Positions 18,581 through 25,956 of a DNA stretch of 64,000 bases are shown here, piece after piece. Numbering within the stretch: the stretch's first letter is position 1; each line of letters opens with the position of its first letter. Source of the DNA: Enterobacteriaceae bacterium 4M9. GTDB taxonomy: Bacteria > Pseudomonadota > Gammaproteobacteria > Enterobacterales > Enterobacteriaceae. The stretch lies in assembly GCA_010092695.1 (NCBI GenBank), contig JAADJJ010000001.1, forward strand, positions 2,666,001 through 2,730,000. Direction: 5' to 3'. The position numbers and the translations under genes are program-made. Under the pieces are notes generated by a model. It was not told the origin of the DNA and made no database searches. It worked only from the letters and a program-made list of their open reading frames with translations.

Positions 18581-18726
18581 TATCATTCTCCAGATAAATT
18601 CATCACACAGCGATTAACTATGCCCTAATCGTAGCCGCTTCGATAAAAACATGTTTGATACAGATGTAAAAAAACACGTCGTTGGCGCCTGAGCTGCGCA
18701 ACGGTTCAGGCTTTCCGACACTGGCT

Positions 18727-20295
18727 TTACTCAAGCCGAAGCGTATGCGTAATACCGCAGCGCGCCACCAATTCTTCGTCGTGACTCACCAACAGCAACG
18801 TGCCGCGATAGTCGCGCAGCGCCTGTTCCAGCAGTTGCTTTGAATCCAGGTCGAGTGCGTTATCCGGCTCATCAAGAATCAGAATATCCGGCAGCGGTTC
18901 AGCAAGCGTCAGCGCCAGTAAGGTTACTTTTAACCGCTCGCCACCGCTGAGGCTGCCAAGCGGCAAAAGCCCGCGTTCGCCACGAATGCGCAGCGCGCCT
19001 AAGTGCGTGCGCCATGTCTGTGCGCTCACCGCTGGCGCATAGCGACACAGCGCCTCGGTGGCACTCAGCGTTGGGTCCAGCAGCTGTAATTTCTGGTCGA
19101 GATAACACACACGTCCATGAAGTGAAAACTCGCCTGCTGCCGGCAGCACCTCGCCCATCAACACGCGCAGCAGCGTCGATTTTCCGCAGCCGTTACGTCC
19201 GGCAATGTGCCAGTGCTCGCCGCCATGGATATCAAACGATTGCGCCTGTCGATTGCCCCTGGGGAGTTGCAGACGATTCACATGAACCATCAACCGACCT
19301 GACGGCGCCACTACCGGCATTTTCAGCGTTTGCGCATCCTTTATCTGGCGTTGTTCGCTCACGTCGCGGCGTTCGGCACTCAGTTGGTTAATGACGCGCG
19401 CATTGCGCTGCATCACACCCGCCATTCTGCCTTCGGCCCACTCCTTTTTACCGTCCAGCAATATCGTGGCCTGTGAGCCGTCTCGACGCAGTTTTTCACC
19501 CTGTTGCTGGCGCTTTGTGCGTTTTACCTCACGTTTTTGCTGCTCCAGCTTTTCCTGGCGTAGCTGCGAGGTCAGGCGCGCTTCGTGTGCCAGCAACGCC
19601 TGCTGTTTTCTCATCTGCTCAGTGGCGTAAACCTCATAATTACCGCCGTATTCGTTGAGCCCATGCGCGGTCAGTTCGAAAATAGTGTTCATCTGGCCCA
19701 GTAAAGTGCGGTCATGGCTGATAACCAGGCTGCCCGCGCGGTGCTCACGCAGGTGTTTGCCAAGCCAACGCCGCCCGGCGCTGTCGAGGTGGCTGTCGGG
19801 TTCATCGAGCAATAAAAAGGTGTCGCGCTGCATAAAGGCCAGACACAGCGCGAGCCGCGCCTGCTCGCCACCGCTGAAGCTGCGACAATCGCTTTTAAGC
19901 GCCAGATGGCCCAGTCCGGCATCACTGAGGATGTGCTGCGCCCGCGCACTTTGCTCCCAGCTGTCAGCCACTAACTCAAACAGCTCCGGGGCAGTATCAC
20001 CCGCCTCCAGCCGCTGCTGGGCATTGAGGATATCGCTGATGCCGAGCACATCGGCAAGAGTGGCTGCCGGTGCCGGTCCGCGCTGTGGCAGGTAGTAAAA
20101 GGGACGCGCCCAACGTACATAGCCTTCGGCGGGTTTTTGACGCTGCGCAAGCAGTGAAAACAGCACAGATTTACCCTGACCGTTAGGCCCCACCAGTCCC
20201 TGCGGTTGAGTAAACAGCGTCCCGCTGATATCAGAAAACAGGGTTGTGGCGTTAAAAACCGCGCTAAGACGGGAGAAATGACAGGTTACAGGCAT
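18727..20295 (-). CDS. ABC-F family ATPase (ribosome-associated type)
   Basis: Soluble twin-ATPase protein of 522 residues without transmembrane segments. The first cassette has Walker A GPNGQGKS near residue 35, signature FSGGEQARLAL and Walker B FLLLDEPDSHLD. A long charged linker (~190-290) with KREVKRTKRQQQGEKLRR corresponds to the P-site tRNA-interacting region. The second cassette has GRNGCGKSTLL, LSGGERLKVTLL and ILILDEPDNALD. ABC-F proteins act on ribosomes as translation or antibiotic-protection factors. It does not look like Uup, EttA, YbiT or YheS, so it seems accessory. AGGAGG lies 7 bases before the ATG at 20295. The attenuator-like leader is described separately. Confidence 0.9.
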   Translation of the reverse strand: MPVTCHFSRLSAVFNATTLFSDISGTLFTQPQGLVGPNGQGKSVLFSLLAQRQKPAEGYVRWARPFYYLPQRGPAPAATLADVLGISDILNAQQRLEAGDTAPELFELVADSWEQSARAQHILSDAGLGHLALKSDCRSFSGGEQARLALCLAFMQRDTFLLLDEPDSHLDSAGRRWLGKHLREHRAGSLVISHDRTLLGQMNTIFELTAHGLNEYGGNYEVYATEQMRKQQALLAHEARLTSQLRQEKLEQQKREVKRTKRQQQGEKLRRDGSQATILLDGKKEWAEGRMAGVMQRNARVINQLSAERRDVSEQRQIKDAQTLKMPVVAPSGRLMVHVNRLQLPRGNRQAQSFDIHGGEHWHIAGRNGCGKSTLLRVLMGEVLPAAGEFSLHGRVCYLDQKLQLLDPTLSATEALCRYAPAVSAQTWRTHLGALRIRGERGLLPLGSLSGGERLKVTLLALTLAEPLPDILILDEPDNALDLDSKQLLEQALRDYRGTLLLVSHDEELVARCGITHTLRLE

Positions 20296-20340
20296 AGTTG
20301 TGCCTCCTGATAAACAGGGGCTGAAAGCCAGAAACCGCAT

Positions 20341-20480
20341 AAAAAAAGAGTCAGGTCTACGCCACCAGCCCGCAATCAAACACCAACGCCGCTATACCGG
20401 GCGTTACAGAGAGTTGAAAGGTGCGGGGGTTACTTCACTGGCGTAGGACCTCATGGGGAGAAAATAGATAACGCGGGCAT
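20341..20480 (-). promoter_or_regulatory. Candidate ribosome-mediated attenuator in the ABC-F leader
   Basis: On the minus strand, AGGTCCTACGCCA (20451-20439) can pair with TGGCGTAGACCT (20364-20353), giving 12 bp with one bulged C. Seven T follow after GACTC (20347-20341), as in an intrinsic terminator. Inner stems CCCGCA/TGCGGG and AACGCC/GGCGTT lie inside the loop. Two mini-ORFs overlap as ATGA: MPALSIFSP (20480-20451) and MRSYASEVTPAPFNSL (20454-20404). The second covers the 5' arm of the main stem, so a ribosome there would prevent the terminator. The ABC-F Shine-Dalgarno lies 32 bases beyond the T run. The mechanism is inferred. Confidence 0.6.
20404..20454 (-). CDS. Putative leader peptide of the ABC-F gene (16 aa)
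   Basis: ATG AGG TCC TAC ... TAA encodes MRSYASEVTPAPFNSL. Its ATG overlaps the stop of a preceding nine-residue mini-ORF (MPALSIFSP, 20451-20480, weak AGG upstream), so it could be translated by coupling. Its first five codons are the 5' arm of the terminator stem. Neither peptide matches a leader I know. Translation is not shown by the sequence alone. Confidence 0.4.
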   Translation of the reverse strand: MRSYASEVTPAPFNSL

Positions 20481-20598
20481 GCTACCTGAAATACCGGCGA
20501 AAGGTAAAGCCCGCTGTCACAAAAGCCTGAACGCTATCGTATTTCAGCATCAGCGCAATTTCTTCTGAACAAATGCCTGTTTAACATCAGTAAGTCGT

Positions 20599-20618
20599 AG
20601 AATAACTGGCATTATTCT
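20599..20618. promoter_or_regulatory. Dyad upstream of the PIN-domain gene
   Basis: AGAATAA-CTGGCA-TTATTCT is a perfect inverted repeat (7-bp arms, 6-base spacer), 59 bases before the ATG of the PIN-domain gene. It resembles a repressor operator; the binding protein is unknown. The rest of the 20481-20677 gap shows no gene. Confidence 0.4.
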
Positions 20619-20677
20619 CAATCCCATCGCGTAACTATAACGGCCGAGGCCAACGTATATATCAGGAGTGATCTGTA

Positions 20678-21811
20678 ATGGATGTGGATATTTTTGATAA
20701 CAACCCCACTCTAGTATCCCTGGATACTTCCACCCTGAAAAACCATAAGTTTAATTTGGGTAATCATCTCTATCAGAGTCTGGCTGAATTATCGTCTCGC
20801 GGCATGAAGCTGGTGCTGACCGATGTGGTCTACGGGGAAATAATTGAACATATGGCCAAAGACATGGAGACCCTTTATAGCTCTCTGAGCGGTGAACTGC
20901 CGCTGGCAGCCTATTATTTTGCTCATGATGAACACACCGCGCAACAGATAAAGACATGGGTGAAAAGCGTCAGCGATTTTAAGGCGTTGGCTCAAAAACG
21001 AATCGATGAGTACTTACATCGCTGCAAGGGCGTGGTGCTCAAAGCAGACGACTGGATGCAAACCGGCGAGGTACTGGACCTCTATTTTGCTATCAAACCG
21101 CCTTTTGAAGCCAACATCAAAAAGCGTTATGAATTCAAAGATGCTATTGCACTCAAAACACTGGAAGCGTTTTCAAACGACCGCGAGAATACGATTTACA
21201 TCGCATCGGCTGATTCAGGTTGGGAAAAGTTTTGCGCTAACGCCCGGTATATGAAATGTATGAATCTGAGGGAGCTTATCGGCCATATTCAGCGCCAGTC
21301 TGGTGAGTACGAGAATTTTATCAGCCAGATAACGGCACAACTCTTCGATACACGCTCATCATTTTATCAAAACGTCCAACGCCTGTTTGCCATAGCCATT
21401 ACCGACTACAGCCCCGATATTAAAGCCTCAACCGTATTTTATTACGAGGAAAAAATTGCGTCTGTTGCCCTGAACGCCCTGAACATCCCTGAAAGCACCA
21501 TCAATATTATTGATATCAATGAAGCGGGTTGTACATTTTCAGTACCCGTTCAGGCCGACCTGCTGGTTGAGGTACTGCTCGATATCTACCCAAATAATAA
21601 ATCCTGGATGTATGACGCCGACCTCACATTGCTCGACACAGTGAAACGTAATGGTCACGTGGATTTTGTCGGGACGATTGAAATTATCCTCAAGGGTAAC
21701 TGGCAGAATGGGTTTGCCACAATGACGCTGGATGAAGTCATTTATGACTACGACTATACCAATAATTATGTACTGGACTGTGGTGAGCTTGATGCAAAGA
21801 TTCGTTTTTAG
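20678..21811 (+). CDS. PIN-like domain protein (DUF4935 type)
   Basis: A 377-residue protein whose first ~190 residues fit a PIN-like nuclease fold of the DUF4935 type. LVSLDTSTL supplies the first acidic residue, KLVLTDVVYGEIIEHM the second, and FKDAIALKTLEAF with IYIASADSGWEKFC the later ones. The C-terminal ~170 residues form an acidic beta-rich region (IDINEAGCTFSVPVQADLLVEVLLDIYP) that I do not recognise. PIN domains usually cut RNA, and large PIN proteins occur in toxin or defence contexts, but no antitoxin or defence partner is adjacent. The gene is less GC-rich than its neighbours. AGGAG lies 9 bases before the ATG. A terminator follows. Confidence 0.75.
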   Translation: MDVDIFDNNPTLVSLDTSTLKNHKFNLGNHLYQSLAELSSRGMKLVLTDVVYGEIIEHMAKDMETLYSSLSGELPLAAYYFAHDEHTAQQIKTWVKSVSDFKALAQKRIDEYLHRCKGVVLKADDWMQTGEVLDLYFAIKPPFEANIKKRYEFKDAIALKTLEAFSNDRENTIYIASADSGWEKFCANARYMKCMNLRELIGHIQRQSGEYENFISQITAQLFDTRSSFYQNVQRLFAIAITDYSPDIKASTVFYYEEKIASVALNALNIPESTINIIDINEAGCTFSVPVQADLLVEVLLDIYPNNKSWMYDADLTLLDTVKRNGHVDFVGTIEIILKGNWQNGFATMTLDEVIYDYDYTNNYVLDCGELDAKIRF

Positions 21812-21840
21812 CATCTGCGTTTATTCCCGCCACAACAACG

Positions 21841-21871
21841 CGCCGGGCTGACGCCCGGCGTGCTCATTTTT
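21841..21871 (+). terminator. Terminator after the PIN-domain gene
   Basis: CGCCGGGC and GCCCGGCG form a perfect 8-bp stem (21841-21860) followed by TGCTCATTTTTG. It lies just beyond the betA stop on the opposite strand and may serve both genes. Confidence 0.75.
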
Positions 21872-21874
21872 GTC

Positions 21875-23560
21875 TTACGCAAACATCCGCTTTGGCGTTT
21901 TACGCACCGGGGTATCCCCTGCTACGTAATATGTCGCCTTGCTCGGTGCCAGCGGCTCACGCCCACGAATACGGTCAGCAATCTTTTCGCCAATCATAAT
22001 CGTCGTGGCGTTCAGGTTGCCGGTGATGATTTGCGGCATGATGGAAGCATCCACCACGCGCAGCCCTTCAAGACCGTGCACGCGTCCCTGCCCGTCCACC
22101 ACCGCCATGTCGTCGCTGCCCATTTTGCAGGTGCCGCACGGGTGGAAGGCGGTTTCGGCGTGGTTACGCACAAACTCATCAAGCTGCTCATCGGTACGGC
22201 AGTCTTCACCTGGACTGATTTCACGACCACGGTATTTATCCAGCGCCGGCTGCTTCATGATGTCGCGCGTGATGCGGATGGCATCACGAAACTCCTGCCA
22301 GTCCTGTTCACTGGACATGTAGTTAAACAAAATACTCGGATGCTGATGTGGGTCACGTGAGGTTATCTGCACCCGGCCACGACTTGGGGAGCGCATGGAG
22401 CCTACGTGGCACTGAAAGCCGTGCTCTTTCACCGCATTGGAGCCGTTGTAGTTAATCGCCACCGGCAGGAAGTGGTACTGAATATTCGGCCAGCTAAACG
22501 CTTCACGGCTGCGAATAAAACCGCCAGCTTCGAACTGGTTACTGGCCCCAACGCCCGTGCCGCCAAACAACCACTCGGCACCAATCTTCGGCTGGTTCCA
22601 CCACTGCAACGCCGGATAGAGCGACACCGGCTCTTTGCATTCATACTGCAGGTACATCTCCAGATGATCCTGCAAGTTCTGGCCAACGCCTGCCAGGTCG
22701 TGCACCACCGGAATGTCAAAACTGCCCAGCAACGCTGCCGGGCCAACGCCGGAGCGCTGCAAAATCTGCGGTGACGCAATCGCGCCTGCGCACAACAGCA
22801 CCTCACGCTTAGCCTTTGCAGAAGAAGGAATCGTGCTGTCGCCCTCAAGGTATTCCACGCCCACGGCGCGCTTGCCGTCAAACACAATGCGATCGGTGGT
22901 GGCATGCGTGACAATGGTCAGGTTCGGGCGCGTTTTTGCCTGGTCCAGATAGCCACGCGCGGTGCTGGCTCGTCGCCCGGACGGCGTCACGGTGCGGTCC
23001 ATCGGGCCAAACCCTTCCTGCTGGTAGCCGTTCAAGTCGTCAGTGCGCGGATAACCCGCCTGAACGCCAGCCTCAATCATTGCCTCAAACAGCGGGTTGT
23101 TCCCCGCTTTCGGCGTGGTAACCGATACCGGGCCGTCGCCGCCGTGGTAGTCGTTCTCGCCAATGTCGCGGGTTTCTGCCTTGCGGTAATACGGCAGGCA
23201 GTCAGCGTAGCGCCAGTCCTCAAGCCCTGGTGCCGTTGCCCAGTTATCGAGATCCATCGCGTTACCACGGATGTAGCACATGCCGTTAATCAACGAGGAC
23301 CCACCCAGCCCCTTGCCGCGCCCGCACTCCATGCGCCGGTTATTCATAAACGGCTCCGGGTCGGTTTCATACGCCCAGTTATAGCGTTTACCCTGTAGCG
23401 GAAATGCCAGCGCGGCGGGCATCTGGGTGCGAAAATCCATACGGTAATCGGGACCACCGGCCTCAAGCAGCAGCACGGTGGTGTCGCGGTCTTCCGTTAA
23501 GCGTGTTGCCAGGACATTACCTGCGGAGCCGGCTCCAATGATGATGTAATCAAATTCCAT
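21875..23560 (-). CDS. betA: Choline dehydrogenase BetA
   Basis: Membrane-associated flavoprotein of the GMC oxidoreductase family that oxidises choline to betaine aldehyde, the first step of glycine betaine synthesis. The 561-residue protein has the FAD motif IIIGAGSAGNVLATRL at the N-terminus, the GMC signature around GRGKGLGGSSLINGMCYIRG, and a C-terminal HPCGTCKMG with ASIMPQIITGNLNATTIMIGEK. I started at 23560, where GAGGAA lies 6 bases upstream. The gene begins 24 bases after the betB stop, so betI-betB-betA form one operon as in E. coli. Confidence 0.97.
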   Translation of the reverse strand: MEFDYIIIGAGSAGNVLATRLTEDRDTTVLLLEAGGPDYRMDFRTQMPAALAFPLQGKRYNWAYETDPEPFMNNRRMECGRGKGLGGSSLINGMCYIRGNAMDLDNWATAPGLEDWRYADCLPYYRKAETRDIGENDYHGGDGPVSVTTPKAGNNPLFEAMIEAGVQAGYPRTDDLNGYQQEGFGPMDRTVTPSGRRASTARGYLDQAKTRPNLTIVTHATTDRIVFDGKRAVGVEYLEGDSTIPSSAKAKREVLLCAGAIASPQILQRSGVGPAALLGSFDIPVVHDLAGVGQNLQDHLEMYLQYECKEPVSLYPALQWWNQPKIGAEWLFGGTGVGASNQFEAGGFIRSREAFSWPNIQYHFLPVAINYNGSNAVKEHGFQCHVGSMRSPSRGRVQITSRDPHQHPSILFNYMSSEQDWQEFRDAIRITRDIMKQPALDKYRGREISPGEDCRTDEQLDEFVRNHAETAFHPCGTCKMGSDDMAVVDGQGRVHGLEGLRVVDASIMPQIITGNLNATTIMIGEKIADRIRGREPLAPSKATYYVAGDTPVRKTPKRMFA

Positions 23561-23583
23561 TCGTCGTTCCTCAGGTTCAATTA

Positions 23584-25056
23584 TCAAAATACAGACTGAA
23601 ATTTATCCATCTCAACCTGGATGGATTTAACGCGGGTGTAATTTTGCAGGGTCATGATGCCGTTCTCGCGGCCAATGCCGGAGTGCTTGTAACCGCCAAC
23701 CGGCATTTCTGCCGGGGACTCGCCCCAGGTATTTATCCAACAGATCCCGGCTTCAAGTTGGTGAATGGCGCGGTGCGCGCGGTTGAGATCGCGTGTGACC
23801 ACGCCTGCGGCCAGGCCGTAGTCGGTGGCGTTGGCGCGACGGATAGCCTCCTCTTCGCTCTCGTAGCTCAGAATTGACATCACCGGCCCGAAAATCTCTT
23901 CGCGCACAATGGTCATCTCGTCGCGGCAGTCGGTGAACACGGTGGGTGCCACCCAGGCTCCCTGGTCAAAACCTTCACCTTTGAGCACGTCACCACCACA
24001 CAGCAGGCGTGCGCCTTCGTCGCGTCCGCGCTCGATATAGCGCAGCACGTTATCGCGGTGCGGGAAGCTCACCAGCGGACCAAAGTTGGTCTCAGACGCC
24101 ATCAGGTCACCCGCCCGAATGCGCGCCACACGCGCCAGCACTTTTTCTTCAAAAGTGGTTTTCAGCGCCGCCGGGATAAACACGCGGGTGCCGTTGGTGC
24201 AGACCTGGCCGGAGCTATAGAAGTTGGCCATCATGGCAATATCGGCCGCCATATCGAGGTCGGCATCATCGAAAATCACCAGCGGTGATTTGCCGCCCAG
24301 TTCCATCGTCACTTCTTTGAGCGTGGAGCCTGCCGCATTAGCCATCACTTTCTTACCGCTGGCCACGCCACCGGTAAATGAGACTTTGGCAATACCAGGG
24401 TGCTCGGTCAGTAACTGACCGGTCACTGCACCACGCCCTGGCAGCACGTTAAACAGCCCGTCCGGCAGCCCCGCCTGCTGATAAATCTCACCAAGCTTGA
24501 GAGCGGTGAGCGGTGTCACTTCACTTGGCTTGAAGATCATGGCGTTTCCGGCCGCCAGCGCAGGCGCAGACTTCCACAGCGCTATCTGAATCGGGTAGTT
24601 CCAGGCACCGATTCCTGCCACCACGCCCAGCGGCTCGCGGCGAGTGTAAATGAAGGAGGTGTCACGCAGCGGGATCTGCTGGCCTTCCAGCGCCGGAATC
24701 AGCCCCGCGTAGTACTCCAGCACATCGGCACCAGTGGCGATATCCACGCTCGCGGTTTCGCTGAACGGTTTGCCGGTATCCAGCGTTTCCAGCGCCGCCA
24801 GTTCGTCGTTGCGTTCGCGCAGGATATCCACCGCGCGGCGCAGAATGCGCGAGCGCGCCATGGCGGGCATCGCGGCCCAGACTTTTTGTGCACGCTGGGC
24901 GGCCTGCACCGCCTGTTCCACTTCGGCCTCACCGGCTTCATGAACCTGTGCCAGAACCTGGCCGTTTGCCGGGTTGATGGTGTCGAAGGTAGCGCCGCTG
25001 CGGCTTGCTACATAGCGACCGTCAATCCAGAGTTGTCGTTGTTCAGGGCGGGACAT
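23584..25056 (-). CDS. betB: Betaine aldehyde dehydrogenase BetB
   Basis: NAD(P)-dependent aldehyde dehydrogenase that oxidises betaine aldehyde to glycine betaine. Its 490 residues equal the E. coli length. The cofactor-site GIGAWNYPIQIALWKSAPAL lies near residue 150, the general-base Glu in TMELGGKSPLVIFDDADLD near residue 252, and the catalytic Cys in YSSGQVCTNGTRVFI near residue 286. AGGAGA precedes the ATG. It is the middle gene of the betIBA operon, 11 bases after betI. Confidence 0.97.
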   Translation of the reverse strand: MSRPEQRQLWIDGRYVASRSGATFDTINPANGQVLAQVHEAGEAEVEQAVQAAQRAQKVWAAMPAMARSRILRRAVDILRERNDELAALETLDTGKPFSETASVDIATGADVLEYYAGLIPALEGQQIPLRDTSFIYTRREPLGVVAGIGAWNYPIQIALWKSAPALAAGNAMIFKPSEVTPLTALKLGEIYQQAGLPDGLFNVLPGRGAVTGQLLTEHPGIAKVSFTGGVASGKKVMANAAGSTLKEVTMELGGKSPLVIFDDADLDMAADIAMMANFYSSGQVCTNGTRVFIPAALKTTFEEKVLARVARIRAGDLMASETNFGPLVSFPHRDNVLRYIERGRDEGARLLCGGDVLKGEGFDQGAWVAPTVFTDCRDEMTIVREEIFGPVMSILSYESEEEAIRRANATDYGLAAGVVTRDLNRAHRAIHQLEAGICWINTWGESPAEMPVGGYKHSGIGRENGIMTLQNYTRVKSIQVEMDKFQSVF

Positions 25057-25067
25057 AGGTTCTCCTG

Positions 25068-25664
25068 TCAGTTGCTGTGGGCCTGAGAGAGTTGCTGGCG
25101 AATGAACTGCGTCGTCAGCGTTCGTGCGGCCTCAAGGTTAAAAGGTTCGCCGCTTAAGGCGGCGCGCAGCCACAGGCCGTCAATCATGGCGACCAGGCCA
25201 TAGCCCGCAAGGCGCGCTTGTGCATGCGGTAACGTGCGGCGAAATTCAAACACCAGCGTGGAAAGCAAACGCCGGTGGCTGATTTGCTGTAACCGCCCAA
25301 GTACTGGCTGGTGCATGCTGCTGGCCCAGAAGGCCAGCCAGGCCTTAGTGGCTGCACTGTGAATCTGGCTGTCGTCAAAGTTGCCATCGACAATCGCCCG
25401 TAGCCGCGCTTCAGGGCTGGCATCCGCTAACTGTTGCAGGCGATGGAGAATGGCATGACGCAACTGGGCGGTCACATCGCGCATCGTCGCCTCCAGCAGC
25501 CCGTTTTTATCGCGAAAGTAGTGGCTGATGATCCCGGCCGATACCCCCGCCCGACGGGCGATTTGTGCAATGGTGGCATCGTGCATCCCTACTTCGTTAA
25601 TGGCGTTCAGCGTGGCGTCAATCAGCTGACGTCGACGTATCGGTTGCATCCCTACTTTCGGCAT
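25068..25664 (-). CDS. betI: TetR-family repressor BetI
   Basis: Choline-responsive repressor of the bet genes. The 198-residue protein has an N-terminal TetR helix-turn-helix (RRRQLIDATLNAINEVG, then IAQIARRAGVSAGIISHYFRDK) and the BetI-specific AWLAFWASSMHQPVLGRLQQ. The internal ATG at 25664 gives MPKVGMQPIRRRQLID, the start known for E. coli BetI; an upstream TTG would add seven residues. It heads the betIBA operon and is divergent from betT, with its operator in between. Confidence 0.95.
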   Translation of the reverse strand: MPKVGMQPIRRRQLIDATLNAINEVGMHDATIAQIARRAGVSAGIISHYFRDKNGLLEATMRDVTAQLRHAILHRLQQLADASPEARLRAIVDGNFDDSQIHSAATKAWLAFWASSMHQPVLGRLQQISHRRLLSTLVFEFRRTLPHAQARLAGYGLVAMIDGLWLRAALSGEPFNLEAARTLTTQFIRQQLSQAHSN

Positions 25665-25710
25665 AGCGGCAGCCTTATCTATCAATTATTGTTATCTATT
25701 TAATCTTTTT

Positions 25711-25730
25711 TTGATTGGACGTTCAATAAA
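25711..25730. promoter_or_regulatory. BetI operator between betI and betT
   Basis: TTGATTGGACGTTCAATAAA contains the near-palindrome ATTGGACGTTCAAT (25714-25727). This is the BetI box core as I recall it from E. coli and Vibrio. It lies 47 bases upstream of betI and 227 upstream of betT; the intervening AT-rich DNA (25686-25956) has no gene. Confidence 0.75.
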
Positions 25731-25956
25731 AAATGTGTCTTAATTGTTGCGAATTAGGGTGCTGAATGTGCGTTTCAGCATGAATATTCTGATGAAACCA
25801 CCCGCTATTTTTGATTAAAATCAATAAATAAACCCTGGCAAGTCGTTTTCGTCGCCCACAGGCGACAGCGACCATAAAAAATTTCGCAAAAATTTCTGAT
25901 AAGAAATCCTTGTCTGCTCACCTGAGTAGTCACCGTTACTTAACCAGAGGTAATAG

